Source: Herminiimonas sp.
GTDB taxonomy: Bacteria > Pseudomonadota > Gammaproteobacteria > Burkholderiales > Burkholderiaceae_D
Assembly: GCA_028292265.1 (NCBI GenBank)
Contig: JAQGMR010000069.1
Location: 123,183-187,182, forward strand
Direction: 5' to 3'
Length of the DNA: 64,000 bases
This document shows, piece after piece, positions 9,500 to 17,991 of this stretch. The notes under the pieces are model-generated. The model was not told where the DNA came from. It searched no databases and saw nothing but the letters and a program-made list of their open reading frames with translations. Numbering within the stretch: the first letter of the stretch is position 1; every line of letters begins with the position of its first letter. A program made the position numbers and the translations under genes.

Positions 9500-9640
9500 T
9501 TACTGTCCTTTCCCCACTGCTAGCGGAATCCAGCCGTCTTTGAGGTAGCGGATACATGCATCTGAGTCGTAGGTCGTCTTTACTTCAACGATTCCGTGTA
9601 ACGGAGTTCGTGGTTCAGCATCATATTGGGCTTCAGTCAC
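9500..9640 (-). CDS. Small hypothetical protein (46 aa), last gene of the XRE insert
   Basis: A short frame starting at GTG 9640 with GGAC about 8 bases upstream and ending in TAA at 9500. The product begins MTEAQYDAEPRTPLHG and contains CIRYLKDGWIPLAVGKGQ. The pattern of an alternating strand followed by YLKDGW is typical of small folded proteins of mobile elements, but I recognise no family. It follows the 155-residue gene on the same strand after 81 bases and would be the third gene of the XRE-type insert. The rest of 9411-9721 shows nothing I recognise. Confidence 0.42.
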   Translation of the reverse strand: MTEAQYDAEPRTPLHGIVEVKTTYDSDACIRYLKDGWIPLAVGKGQ

Positions 9641-9721
9641 AGGTTTTGTCCGTAATTACCGGCCGCAAAAACCGTTCCAGTCCGAACGTTTGAAACAGTG
9701 GTTAGTCGAGACGTCTTATTT

Positions 9722-10189
9722 TCATAAGAGTGGGACATCCAAATTGGGGCCGCTCACATGCAGTTCTTCACTGGCGTACCGGATGAATTTTGGTTTCACA
9801 AACGCGAGATTGTTTTCTACAAACCAAGCCTCAGCGGCTGCTTCCAAACGATCCATCAGGTCGATCTGCAAGTGCCATGCTTTTGGTACTTTGTCCTCGA
9901 ACAGGTCATCGCCAGGACCGGCTGCGAGGATAGGGCGTAAGAAGTCCTGAGCCGGTTTCCCTCCAACCAGCTTACCGAGCTTTTCACCTTCCTCCAAACC
10001 AGAAATCATCCGGCTCAAAACGCTTTGTCCCTCGAATCTCGCAAAGTAAGAGGGAGAACTGTCTTCGACCTGCGCTGTGATTACCTGCGTTTTGCCAGTC
10101 GATAATCCAGCATTAACTGCCGCGCGGCGGGAGGTAAAGCCCGAAACCCACTCGCCGGCTTCATTTTTGTGAGCGTACTCGTCGGCCAT
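9722..10189 (-). CDS. Hypothetical protein (155 aa) of the XRE insert
   Basis: Starts at ATG 10189 with AGAGGAA about 5 bases upstream. The sequence is soluble and acidic, without signal peptide or membrane segment. Notable stretches are GEWVSGFTSRRAAVNAG near the start, VLSRMISGLEEGEKLGKL in the middle and WHLQIDLMDRLEAAAEAWF, a likely amphipathic helix. I do not recognise the family. It lies downstream of the XRE-type regulator on the same strand (155-base gap). Base composition is less GC-rich than the flanking catabolic genes, consistent with transfer. It could be an effector or partner of the regulator, but nothing in the sequence proves it. Confidence 0.7.
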   Translation of the reverse strand: MADEYAHKNEAGEWVSGFTSRRAAVNAGLSTGKTQVITAQVEDSSPSYFARFEGQSVLSRMISGLEEGEKLGKLVGGKPAQDFLRPILAAGPGDDLFEDKVPKAWHLQIDLMDRLEAAAEAWFVENNLAFVKPKFIRYASEELHVSGPNLDVPLL

Positions 10190-10344
10190 TTAATTCCTCT
10201 TTTTTTCGCGAGCATTTTCGGTTCGGACCGAGGTCTTACCATGTGCTGTAAAAGCAGGATTCCAAGTCTGCTGCACGCATGCGGAGCACGTAAGGCAGCG
10301 TGCCAATGCACCAAGCAGGAATGTGCAATGGCATCGGCTTTGAT

Positions 10345-11304
10345 TTAATTAATCTGAAGGCTCGATTCGTCCAGTACGAAATCGTCCATGCCGAGCTTTT
10401 TCATGATCGCCGGTAGAACCTGGTGAATTACTCGCATGCCGCGCAAAAGCTCACCCATGTAGATGTCAGGATGCAAGCGCGAAGCGTTCAAACCGAGGCT
10501 CTCTGCCTCGGCTTCGGCTCCAAGTGCTTCGTCGGACTCATACACCAGGTTCATAGGCTCCGCTCTAATTGGAACCCCTGCCCGGAAGGCTTTTTCTTTG
10601 ACGATGTTGAGCCATCTCTCATAGTCCTTTCTGATGCCGTAGCTGAACTCTTTAAACTTCGGCGCTATTCCCTGCACCTCCTCAATCTTGAGCTTAGAGG
10701 CGGCAAGTTCCAGAAGGCATGAATCGATGTCACTGCCAACGTCAAAGAGGTCCAACTGGTCGTCATAAATGAGTTCAGAAATGTACCCGGCGAAGAATCC
10801 ATAGACGTTCGTGAACGAGGTAAAAATCTTGTAAATCAGCGAAGAATAAGGATTGTCATCCACCACGTCCAAGAGGGCGAAGCGATCATCGTCGCAGTCG
10901 ATGTCCAGTTCTTTGGGAAATGTCGTTGGCAGATCAACGCCCATCTTTCTAAGGGTATAAAACGTATGCTCGCACAACAAGTCTAATTCGTCCCTTAACG
11001 GCTCTGTGTTATACCCAGTTTCAGAGTTTTCATCGGCGAATTCCGCAAGAAGCTGGATCACTTTTGTCCATTTGTTGGCTGCATCGAGAGAGCCGGACCA
11101 AAGGACGACTAACGGCGATGTGTCACCGATGTCGACGATTGCACGAATCTTGGCTTCCATGTCGGCGGACATGTGTTCACCCTTCTTCCACTTGCTGATT
11201 TGGGTCGGTGACACGCCAAGGCGCAGAGCGAGTTCCTTCTGACTGCACGACAAATTTTTCAGGGCAAGGTGCACTAGTGCTTCGCTGTCCGTATCGTTGA
11301 GCAT
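10345..11304 (-). CDS. XRE-family helix-turn-helix regulator with a long unknown C-terminal domain
   Basis: A 319-residue protein. Residues about 10-60 are a Cro/C1-type helix-turn-helix (SQKELALRLGVSPTQISKWK). The remaining ~250 residues are acidic and mostly helical with no family I recognise (contains LIYDDQLDLFDVGSDIDS). ATG 11304 is preceded by AGGGGGA. The gene is AT-richer than the neighbourhood; the stretch around 10801-10860 is close to 40% GC. Three perfect TTTACTAAA repeats lie just upstream and look like its own operators. The large C-terminal part suggests more than a simple repressor, perhaps a ligand- or partner-sensing domain. Confidence 0.82.
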   Translation of the reverse strand: MLNDTDSEALVHLALKNLSCSQKELALRLGVSPTQISKWKKGEHMSADMEAKIRAIVDIGDTSPLVVLWSGSLDAANKWTKVIQLLAEFADENSETGYNTEPLRDELDLLCEHTFYTLRKMGVDLPTTFPKELDIDCDDDRFALLDVVDDNPYSSLIYKIFTSFTNVYGFFAGYISELIYDDQLDLFDVGSDIDSCLLELAASKLKIEEVQGIAPKFKEFSYGIRKDYERWLNIVKEKAFRAGVPIRAEPMNLVYESDEALGAEAEAESLGLNASRLHPDIYMGELLRGMRVIHQVLPAIMKKLGMDDFVLDESSLQIN

Positions 11305-11325
11305 CGCAAATCCCCCTCAATAAAA

Positions 11326-11402
11326 TTTACTAAATTGCGTCCGTTGATCACGAAATCGCACATTACCAAACGTTTACTAAAACTGCAATGTAATTTACTA
11401 AA
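11326..11402 (-). promoter_or_regulatory. Operator-like array of three TTTACTAAA palindromes
   Basis: The 9-base palindrome TTTACTAAA occurs perfectly at 11326-11334, 11373-11381 and 11394-11402. A weaker copy, ATTACCAAA, lies at 11362-11370. Spacing between the second and third copies is 21 bases, two helical turns, and between the weak copy and the second 11 bases, one turn. The array lies 22-98 bases upstream of the XRE-type gene and is the obvious candidate for its autoregulatory site. Confidence 0.6.
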
Positions 11403-11436
11403 CGTCAAGTTCATAGTGTGCCGTCCAAGTGGTGAG

Positions 11437-11997
11437 CTGGTGAACTCGGCCCGCATTGGCGATCCATCCAGAATGGACACGCAAATTGGTCCCATTGCAA
11501 CCCGTCCACAATGGGAAAAAATCCTGTCAATGATTGCAATGGCCAGGGAAGATGGCGCCATCTGTGTGCTGGGCGGGCACGCGCTTCAGCGCGAGGGATA
11601 CGGTCAGGGGCAGTTCATCGCACCAACCGTATTCACTAACGTCACCAATGACATGCGCATTGCCCAGCAAGAGGTGTTTGGACCGGTGCTTTCCGTTATA
11701 CGATTCAAGGACGACGACGAGGCAATCAGTATCGCCAATGACGTGCCTTATGGCCTGGCGGCCGGCGTCTGGACTCAGGATTTACATCGGGCGTTCTATT
11801 GCGTCGAGCGCATACGCGCCGGGACAATCTGGGTCAACAACTACAGGGCGACCAGTTTTGCAACGCCCTTTGGAGGATACAAGCGCAGCGGGATCGGAAG
11901 GGAAGGGGGCGTTGAAGCGATCAAGGAATATTTGCAGGTCAAAAGCGTCTGGATTACTACGCGTCCGAATCGGGCCAATCCGTTCGTGACCGGATAG
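11437..11997 (+). pseudogene. 5'-truncated aldehyde dehydrogenase remnant (C-terminal third)
   Basis: About 187 residues resemble the C-terminal part of an NAD-dependent aldehyde dehydrogenase: RIGDPSRMDTQIGPIATRPQ, then QQEVFGPVLSVIRF, YGLAAGVWTQD and FGGYKRSGIGREGG. The nucleotide-binding domain and the catalytic Cys and Glu regions are missing. The frame runs on upstream into the operator region of the XRE-type gene, where homology stops near 11437, so the gene was cut at this point. It is unlikely to be functional. An intact aldehyde dehydrogenase is at 30080-31540. Confidence 0.8.
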
Positions 11998-12047
11998 TGT
12001 GGCTCGCAGTTCAGCGGTCAAATTGATCTGTCGGATATGGCCAGCGA

Positions 12048-12064
12048 GGCGGACCCAGTCCGCC
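12048..12064. terminator. Perfect 7-bp hairpin between convergent genes
   Basis: GGCGGAC-CCA-GTCCGCC forms a perfect stem with a three-base loop. It sits in the 277-base space between the aldehyde dehydrogenase remnant and the converging binding-protein gene. No U tract follows, so its role as terminator is tentative. Nothing else is recognised in 11998-12274. Confidence 0.35.
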
Positions 12065-12274
12065 GGGAACGGATGGACAAAAGTCCGCTTGAAGCGGGTC
12101 CAGCGGGTGAGGCAGAAGGCGATCCCGATTCCGGGCGCGATCACAAGCGGCAGCCGGGACGGATACCGACAAGCCGCCGCGCATGCCGGCCGGTCACAAG
12201 GCGGTCGCTTCACACTTTCGTCTATGTGAATGTTGCGACGCCCAGCCGCCGGCGGCATGCTGCCCGGTTGAGGC

Positions 12275-13498
12275 TTACCCCGCTTTCTTGACCAAAGGAC
12301 ACGCGCTCTTTGAAAGGGGTATGAAGGCCTGGTCGCCAGGAATGACGGCCCGCACCTTGTAGTAATCCCACGGTGCGCGTGACTCGGCTGGCTTCTTGAC
12401 TTCGACCAGCAACATATCGTGCACCATTCGTCCGTCTGCACGAATCTTGCCGTTCTTTGCAAAGAAGTCGTTGATCGGTGTGGATTTCATCTTCGCCATG
12501 ACGGTCGCGGTATCGTCGGTTTGCGAAGCCTTGACTGCTTTCAGGTAGTGCGATACGGACGAATACACGCCAGCTTGCGCCATGGTCGGCATGCGTTTGT
12601 GACGCTCGAAGAAACGCTTCGACCACGCACGGGTTTCGTCATTCAAATCCCAGTAGAAGCCCGTCGTGAGTACCATGCCCTGCGCAAGTGGCAATCCAAG
12701 GGAATGAATGTCGCTGATGAAGACATGCAGGCCAGCCAACACCTGCTTTCCGGATTTCAGTATTCCAAACTGTTCCGCCTGCTTGACGGAATTGATGGTG
12801 TCGCCGCCAGCGTTAGCCAGAGCAATGACCTTTGCGCCGGATGACTGCGCCTGAAGGAGGTAAGACGCCATATCAGAAGCGTTGGTTGGATGCGCTACTT
12901 TGCCGACCACTTTTCCCTTGTTGGCAAGCACGGCATCGGACGCGTCTTTTTCGAGTGACTGGCCAAGTGCATAGTCAACGGTGATGAAGTACCAGCTGTC
13001 GTAACCTTGCTTCATCAACGCGTTGACCGTGTTGGAAGCCAGGGCATAGGTGTCGTAGGTGTAATGAACAGTATTGGGCGAACAGTTTTCATTCGTCAGG
13101 CGCGAGGTGCCGCCGCCGCTGACCAGGACAATCTTGTTCTTCTGCTTGGCGATGTCCGCTACAGCCAGTGCAACCGATGAGGGCAGAAGGTCGACGATGA
13201 CGTCAACATTTTGCGTGTCGAACCACTCGCGCGCCTTGCTGCCGGCGACGTCTGTCTTGTTTTGATGGTCCGCTGTGACGACTTCAATCGGCTTTCCCAT
13301 CATCTTGCCGCCGAAATCTTCCACCGCCATGCGAGCCGCAATTACCGACCCCTGGCCGCCGATGTCTGAAAACAGCGACGTCATGTCTGTCAAGACGCCG
13401 ATCTTCACAACATCGCCTGAAATCCCAGTCTGTGCTGAGGCTCCCGCTGAACCAAGCGCCATGACCAGCGCGCAGGTAACCGACTGAATCTTTTTCAC
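12275..13498 (-). CDS. Branched-chain-type (Peripla_BP_6) ABC transporter substrate-binding protein
   Basis: A 407-residue periplasmic receptor. The signal peptide runs MKKIQSVTCALVMALGSAG to SAQT, followed by VVKIGVLTDMTSLFSDIG, KMMGKPIEVVTADHQNKTD and KVIALANAGGDTINSVKQ. It starts with GTG at 13498, with AGGGGA 7 bases upstream. It is a close paralogue of the protein at 583-1794 and shares the CPLVKK ending. It is divergent from the LysR-type gene, with a palindrome between them, so LysR control is likely. No permease is adjacent; the LivHMGF-type importer further right may serve it. Confidence 0.88.
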   Translation of the reverse strand: MKKIQSVTCALVMALGSAGASAQTGISGDVVKIGVLTDMTSLFSDIGGQGSVIAARMAVEDFGGKMMGKPIEVVTADHQNKTDVAGSKAREWFDTQNVDVIVDLLPSSVALAVADIAKQKNKIVLVSGGGTSRLTNENCSPNTVHYTYDTYALASNTVNALMKQGYDSWYFITVDYALGQSLEKDASDAVLANKGKVVGKVAHPTNASDMASYLLQAQSSGAKVIALANAGGDTINSVKQAEQFGILKSGKQVLAGLHVFISDIHSLGLPLAQGMVLTTGFYWDLNDETRAWSKRFFERHKRMPTMAQAGVYSSVSHYLKAVKASQTDDTATVMAKMKSTPINDFFAKNGKIRADGRMVHDMLLVEVKKPAESRAPWDYYKVRAVIPGDQAFIPLSKSACPLVKKAG

Positions 13499-13601
13499 GC
13501 TATTCCCCTGGTGTTGCGACTTGCGGAATCCTCACCCCCGTGATTGTCTTTCCGAAATCGCTTCTGTGCTGAAGAAGATAGCCTTCAAAAAAACTGTAGT
13601 C

Positions 13602-13614
13602 AAGTAGATTACTT
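13602..13614. promoter_or_regulatory. Palindrome AAGTA-GAT-TACTT between divergent binding-protein and lysR-type genes
   Basis: A perfect 5-bp inverted repeat in an AT-rich patch of the 280-base divergent intergenic region. It fits the T-N11-A style of LysR-type operators, and the adjoining LysR-family gene is the obvious candidate binder. Confidence 0.4.
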
Positions 13615-13778
13615 AACTTACTAAGCTAAATTTTTGCTGCCTATTCCCGGAGCACAGTCCTGGTGCCGCAATGGGCCAGGTTGGGTCACGTCGGGCCGTT
13701 TCAGGGCACGCGGAATGCATCCGCGGAAGCCATCCGGTGGCCATCAACCAGCAGAGCACTGCTGATATACTCGCAGCG

Positions 13779-14660
13779 GTGAAATTCCGGTTACGCCAGA
13801 TGGAGGTTTTTCGAGCGGTCATGCTGACCGGGTCGATCAATGGCGCGGCAAAAATGCTCTTCGTCTCTCAGCCGGGCGTAAGCCGCATCGTTTCGCACAC
13901 CGAGAAATCGCTCGGCCTCAAGCTCTTCGTCCGCACCAGGGGAAAACTGGTTCCGACTCTGGAAGGCGAGGCCCTGTTCCGTGAGGTGGACGAGTTCTAC
14001 CAGCACGCTACGCGCGTCAATGATTTCGCCCTCGGGCTGTCACACGGCGCTGCAGGTACCTTGAACCTGTGCTCCAGTCCCAGCCTCAGCTACACCATGA
14101 TGCCCGCCGCCATTGCGCGCTTTGTCCAGCGCTACCCGCGGATTCATGTCAACTATCACACCACGCTGCTCGCCAACATGGCGGCCGAGGTCTTGAGCAA
14201 CAAGGTTGATCTGGCAGTCTCAGTTCTTCCGCTTGAGCACCCGCATCTGAAAGTGGATTCCTTCACGACTGGCAAAATGGTATGCGTGCTGCCCGACCAC
14301 CACGAGCTTTCCCAGCTTGGCGTGGTGGGCCTTGCGGATCTTGCCCGCTACCCACTTATTACCCATCACCCGGATGTCTCGTTTGGCAAGCTGGTATCGG
14401 GCGCTTTCAAGGCGGCGGGGCTGGAACTCAACTCGCGCGTGAACATCCTGCAAACTGAGGTGGCCTGCTCGCTGGTTCGCGCCGGTGTCGGCGCCGCGAT
14501 CGTGGATGAATACACCGTCGGCGGCGGCGCCTGGTCCGGCTTGCAGGTGCGACCACTCGCGCAGGAGATTCCCCTTGCACCCAGCATCGCCCGCTCAATC
14601 TTCGATCGCCACGGGACCCATGCCGACAAATTTATCGAAATTTTGTGCTCGCAGCATTAA
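13779..14660 (+). CDS. LysR-family transcriptional regulator
   Basis: About 293 residues. The N-terminal winged helix-turn-helix reads EVFRAVMLTGSINGAAKMLF and SQPGVSRIVSHTEKSLG, followed by LGLKLFVRTRGKLVPT. The rest is a LysR substrate-binding domain. GTG at 13779 gives MKFRLRQMEVF, the usual start for this subfamily; ATG at 13800 is a shorter alternative, and no strong ribosome binding site is seen for either. It is divergent from a binding-protein gene and in line with the catabolic genes that begin at 14803, so it probably controls both in response to a pathway intermediate (inference). Confidence 0.9.
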   Translation: MKFRLRQMEVFRAVMLTGSINGAAKMLFVSQPGVSRIVSHTEKSLGLKLFVRTRGKLVPTLEGEALFREVDEFYQHATRVNDFALGLSHGAAGTLNLCSSPSLSYTMMPAAIARFVQRYPRIHVNYHTTLLANMAAEVLSNKVDLAVSVLPLEHPHLKVDSFTTGKMVCVLPDHHELSQLGVVGLADLARYPLITHHPDVSFGKLVSGAFKAAGLELNSRVNILQTEVACSLVRAGVGAAIVDEYTVGGGAWSGLQVRPLAQEIPLAPSIARSIFDRHGTHADKFIEILCSQH

Positions 14661-14670
14661 CATAAGGTTA
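14658..14670 (+). promoter_or_regulatory. Inverted repeat TAAC-ATAAG-GTTA before the catabolic operon
   Basis: A small inverted repeat that overlaps the lysR-type stop codon and lies about 135 bases before the first catabolic gene. It contains ATAAGGTTAT, itself palindromic. It could be a regulator site for the downstream operon; this rests on symmetry and position only. Confidence 0.3.
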
Positions 14671-14802
14671 TACCCTGTGCTGGAAACGGCATATGACAGC
14701 CGGCTTCAAGCTGCCTACACTCCAGCCTATTGTGAAGCGGTGGCGCCAACCGGCAACTGCTGCGGCACCGCCTGAAACATCAATCCATCTGGAGCTGTCT
14801 CT

Positions 14803-15717
14803 GTGAACATTGGACTTATCGGCCTGGGCAATATCGGCATGCACTTCGGTACGCGACTATTGGCGGCCGGTCACATGCTCACGGTTTATGACCTGAATGC
14901 GGGCGCGGTCGAGCGACTGCAGGCAAAGGGCGCGGCAGTAGCGTCAAGCTCGCTGGACCTGGCCAACAAATGCGAAGTCGTAATGCTTTGCCTGCCGTTC
15001 CCGGCTGTCGTTGCGCAGGTTGCAATCGGCCCTGGCGGCGTGATTGAAGGGAAGGCCGTCAAGACCGTCGTTGACCTGTCTACTACCGGGCCTTCCGTCA
15101 CGAATGACGTGGCGGCGGCGTTCGCCAAAAAGGGGATAGGGTTTCTTGGCGCACCGGTGAGCGGTGGCACCGTCGCTGCGGAAAAGGGCACACTGGCCAT
15201 CATGCCTTCCGGGGATGAAAGCGTGTTCAAGGAAATGGAACCGGTGTTCAAGACGCTTGGCAAGAACATCTTCTACATGGGCAGCGCGCCAGGCAACGGC
15301 CAAACCATGAAGATCATCAATAACACGCTGTACGCGGTCAGCATGGTGGCCAGTTGCGAAGCGCTCGTCTACGGCACCAAGGCGGGCCTTGATCCGCAAA
15401 CCATGCTTGACGTGCTGAACGCTTCCAGCGGCCGGTCCTTTTCGACGCAGGAACGGATTCCGCAATGCGTCCTGCATCGCAATTTTCCGCTACGCTTCAC
15501 CACCGAATTGCTGCACAAGGATGTCAAGATGTGTATTGACGAAGCCGAGAAGCTTGGCGTCCCGATGCAGGTCGGCCCCGCAGCACGTCAATTCCTTTCG
15601 TTCGCTATTACCCAGGGCGACGGCCCGATCGACAACATCGCAACCATCCGACATTTCGAGCAGTGGGCCGGCGTACAGTTTGGTGCCGAACCAGCTGAGA
15701 CGTCTGCAGCAACCTGA
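14803..15717 (+). CDS. 3-hydroxyisobutyrate dehydrogenase-family NAD(P)-dependent oxidoreductase
   Basis: 304 residues of the beta-hydroxyacid dehydrogenase family. The N-terminal Rossmann motif is GLIGLGNIGMHFG, the substrate loop is GAPVSGGTVAAEKG near residue 117, and the catalytic Lys lies in GNGQTMKIINN near 170. HKDVKM follows near 240. GTG start with GGAG upstream. It is the first gene of a long run of same-strand enzymes behind the LysR-type regulator. It probably oxidises a beta-hydroxy acid intermediate; the exact substrate (3-hydroxyisobutyrate, tartronate semialdehyde or another) cannot be told from the sequence. Confidence 0.88.
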   Translation: MNIGLIGLGNIGMHFGTRLLAAGHMLTVYDLNAGAVERLQAKGAAVASSSLDLANKCEVVMLCLPFPAVVAQVAIGPGGVIEGKAVKTVVDLSTTGPSVTNDVAAAFAKKGIGFLGAPVSGGTVAAEKGTLAIMPSGDESVFKEMEPVFKTLGKNIFYMGSAPGNGQTMKIINNTLYAVSMVASCEALVYGTKAGLDPQTMLDVLNASSGRSFSTQERIPQCVLHRNFPLRFTTELLHKDVKMCIDEAEKLGVPMQVGPAARQFLSFAITQGDGPIDNIATIRHFEQWAGVQFGAEPAETSAAT

Positions 15718-15743
15718 TTGCTTCACTCCAAAAAGGAAAAACC

Positions 15744-16331
15744 ATGTCCCAAATTAAAATTCGCAAGCAGCTGCTCAATGTCGAAACCGTCTACCACGAA
15801 GGTGGGCCAGTGGCCGCCAAGCCGCTGAAGCTTGGGGTCATCGCAGTCGTGGTCGACAATCCGTTTGCCGGGCGCTTTGCCAGTGCCGAAGAGCTCGCGT
15901 CATTTGTCAAAGAAGGGCGCATGCTGGCAAACGACATGGTGCCGGAACTGATCGCGGCGCTCGGCGGCAAAGACAAGATTGAGGCTTATGGCAAGGGCGC
16001 CATCGTCGGCACCAATGGCGAACTCGAGCATGGCGCCATGTGGCATGAAGCGGGTGGCTGGGCGATGCGCGCGGTGCTGACCCAGGCAAAGTCGATTGTG
16101 CCTGCTGCCAAGTTCGTGGGCGCAGCCGGCAGCCGCCTGCACGTGCCACTGCATCACATCGAAGCCGCCTATGTGCGCAGCCATTTCAATACGATAGAAA
16201 TCAGCGTCGCGGATGGTCCGCGACCTAACGAATTGCTGTTCGCGCTCGGTATGTCAACCGGCCCACGCGTGCATGAGCGGCTGGGCGGACTTCGCGTAGA
16301 CCAGATTTCCGTGGGCGATGGCCAACGCTAA
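15744..16331 (+). CDS. DUF1185 / 'amino acid synthesis' family protein
   Basis: 195 residues beginning MSQIKIRKQLLNVETVYHEG, with internal GKGAIVGTNGELEHGAMWHE and a C-terminal ADGPRPNELLFALGMSTGPR. I recognise this as the PF06684 (AA_synth/DUF1185) family, whose biochemical role is not established. AAAAGGAAAAACC precedes the ATG. It follows the dehydrogenase by 26 bases and is closely followed by a flavoprotein, so it belongs to the same catabolic operon. The conserved His and Glu in NGELEHGAMWHE are candidates for catalytic residues. Confidence 0.8.
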   Translation: MSQIKIRKQLLNVETVYHEGGPVAAKPLKLGVIAVVVDNPFAGRFASAEELASFVKEGRMLANDMVPELIAALGGKDKIEAYGKGAIVGTNGELEHGAMWHEAGGWAMRAVLTQAKSIVPAAKFVGAAGSRLHVPLHHIEAAYVRSHFNTIEISVADGPRPNELLFALGMSTGPRVHERLGGLRVDQISVGDGQR

Positions 16332-16361
16332 GCCTGCTTCGGAAACTTGCGAAGCATTGCA

Positions 16362-17807
16362 ATGAAGCCGGCCGCTTGTCATCCGGTGCTTGCCGACTTG
16401 AAGGCAATCGTCGGAGAAGCGCATGTCCTCACCGAAGGCGACCTGTCCGCCTTCGAGGTGGACTGGCGCAAACGATTCCGGGGCACGGCGCTTGCCGTCG
16501 TGCGACCGGGTACTACACTCGAGGTGGCCGCCGTCATGCGAGCTTGCGCGGCCCATGGCGTTGCACTGGTTCCGCAGGGCGGCAATACCGGGCTGGTAAA
16601 CGGTTCTACGCCGGACCAGAGCGGCACCCAGATACTTCTCAACCTCGGCCGCATGAACCGCGTGCGCGAGATAGACGACGCGAACCTGACAATGACCGTG
16701 GAAGCCGGCTGCGTATTGCAGGCAGTGCAGTCGGCCGCCGCGCAGAACAACCTGCTGTTCCCGCTCAGCCTGGGGGCAGAGGGAAGCTGCACTATCGGCG
16801 GAAACCTGGCGACCAACGCCGGTGGCACGCAAGTTCTGCGATACGGCAACGCGCGCGACTTGTGCCTCGGTTTGGAGGTGGTCATGGCAAGCGGCGAAAT
16901 ATGGAGCGGACTGTCCGGCCTGCGCAAGGACAATACCGGCTACGACTTGCGCGACCTTTTCATCGGTAGCGAAGGCACCCTGGGAATCATTACTGCTGCA
17001 ACGCTCAAGCTGTATCCACAACCTTCGGCCGTGATGACGGCAATGGCGACTTGCGAGTCGCTGGAACGCTGCATCAAATTGCTGCAACTCGCACAGGCGC
17101 GGGCCGGTTCCGCCTTGACCGGCTTCGAAGTCATGAACGAGACCTCTCTTGAACTGGTGCGCAAGGTGTTTCCGCAGCTTCGTCACCCTTTGTCGCCATC
17201 CCCCTGGACCGTGCTGCTTGAACTCTCGGACGCAGAGAATGAAGAGCACGCGCGCGCCCTGTTCGAGCGCCTGCTGGAACAGGCCCTGGAACGCGAACTC
17301 GTGACAGATGCCGCAGTGGCGCAGACCCTGCAGCAATCGCATGACATGTGGCACCTGCGCGAGTCCATTACCATGGCGTCCGCCGACGCGGGCGCCAGCG
17401 TCAAGCACGACATCGCCTTGCCGGTGTCGCGCATTCCAGCCTTCTGTGCCCAGACCGATGCCGCCGTGGCGCAGGCGTTTCCGGAACTGCGGCTCTTGAA
17501 TTTTGGCCATCTTGGCGATGGCAACCTGCACTACAACCTGCAGTTGAATGACGAGGTTGATGCAGCCGATTTCATGCGGGTTCGAGAGTCGGCGCTGAAC
17601 GATTTGATTTATAGCGCAGTGATGGAGCATGGCGGCTCGATCTCGGCTGAGCATGGCGTGGGGACGCAGAAGCGCGAGCAGCTCGCATTGCGCAAAAGCC
17701 CGGTTGCACTCAAGCTGATGCAAGCCATCAAGGACGCGCTTGACCCGGCAAACCTGCTCAATCCAGGAAGGGTACTGGCTTCGCGCAACGGCATGGAGGG
17801 ACATTGA
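16362..17807 (+). CDS. FAD-linked oxidase of the GlcD / D-2-hydroxyglutarate dehydrogenase family
   Basis: About 481 residues. The FAD_binding_4 domain shows ALVPQGGNTGLVNGSTPD near residue 72 and CTIGGNLATNAGGTQVLRYG near 145. The FAD-oxidase C-terminal domain shows NFGHLGDGNLHYN near 380 and EHGGSISAEHGVGTQKRE near 425, with the typical His and Glu residues. It should oxidise a D-2-hydroxy acid to the keto acid, passing electrons to a quinone or ETF. ATG 16362 is preferred over TTG 16347; no strong ribosome binding site is visible. Same operon as the preceding dehydrogenase and DUF1185 protein. Confidence 0.9.
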   Translation: MKPAACHPVLADLKAIVGEAHVLTEGDLSAFEVDWRKRFRGTALAVVRPGTTLEVAAVMRACAAHGVALVPQGGNTGLVNGSTPDQSGTQILLNLGRMNRVREIDDANLTMTVEAGCVLQAVQSAAAQNNLLFPLSLGAEGSCTIGGNLATNAGGTQVLRYGNARDLCLGLEVVMASGEIWSGLSGLRKDNTGYDLRDLFIGSEGTLGIITAATLKLYPQPSAVMTAMATCESLERCIKLLQLAQARAGSALTGFEVMNETSLELVRKVFPQLRHPLSPSPWTVLLELSDAENEEHARALFERLLEQALERELVTDAAVAQTLQQSHDMWHLRESITMASADAGASVKHDIALPVSRIPAFCAQTDAAVAQAFPELRLLNFGHLGDGNLHYNLQLNDEVDAADFMRVRESALNDLIYSAVMEHGGSISAEHGVGTQKREQLALRKSPVALKLMQAIKDALDPANLLNPGRVLASRNGMEGH

Positions 17808-17991
17808 AGAAGCAGGCACCCGGCGGGAAAAATATGAAGCTGCGAGACATGGCGGGAGAGAAGTTTGGCTTGAAGGCGCCACGTCGGCGAACCACCACGC
17901 TGGTGAGGCATCAAGCTGCATCGTGAATACAAAAGACGGTCAAAAGCGCGCGGTTAAAAATGCTCGCTATATCTAATACAACGGAGACAAC

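Noticed and set aside
16254..17921. A 555-codon open frame on the minus strand
   Set aside because: It is the antisense of the GlcD-like flavoprotein gene, whose motifs are clear on the plus strand; the minus product has no family features and an odd His/Gln-rich composition.
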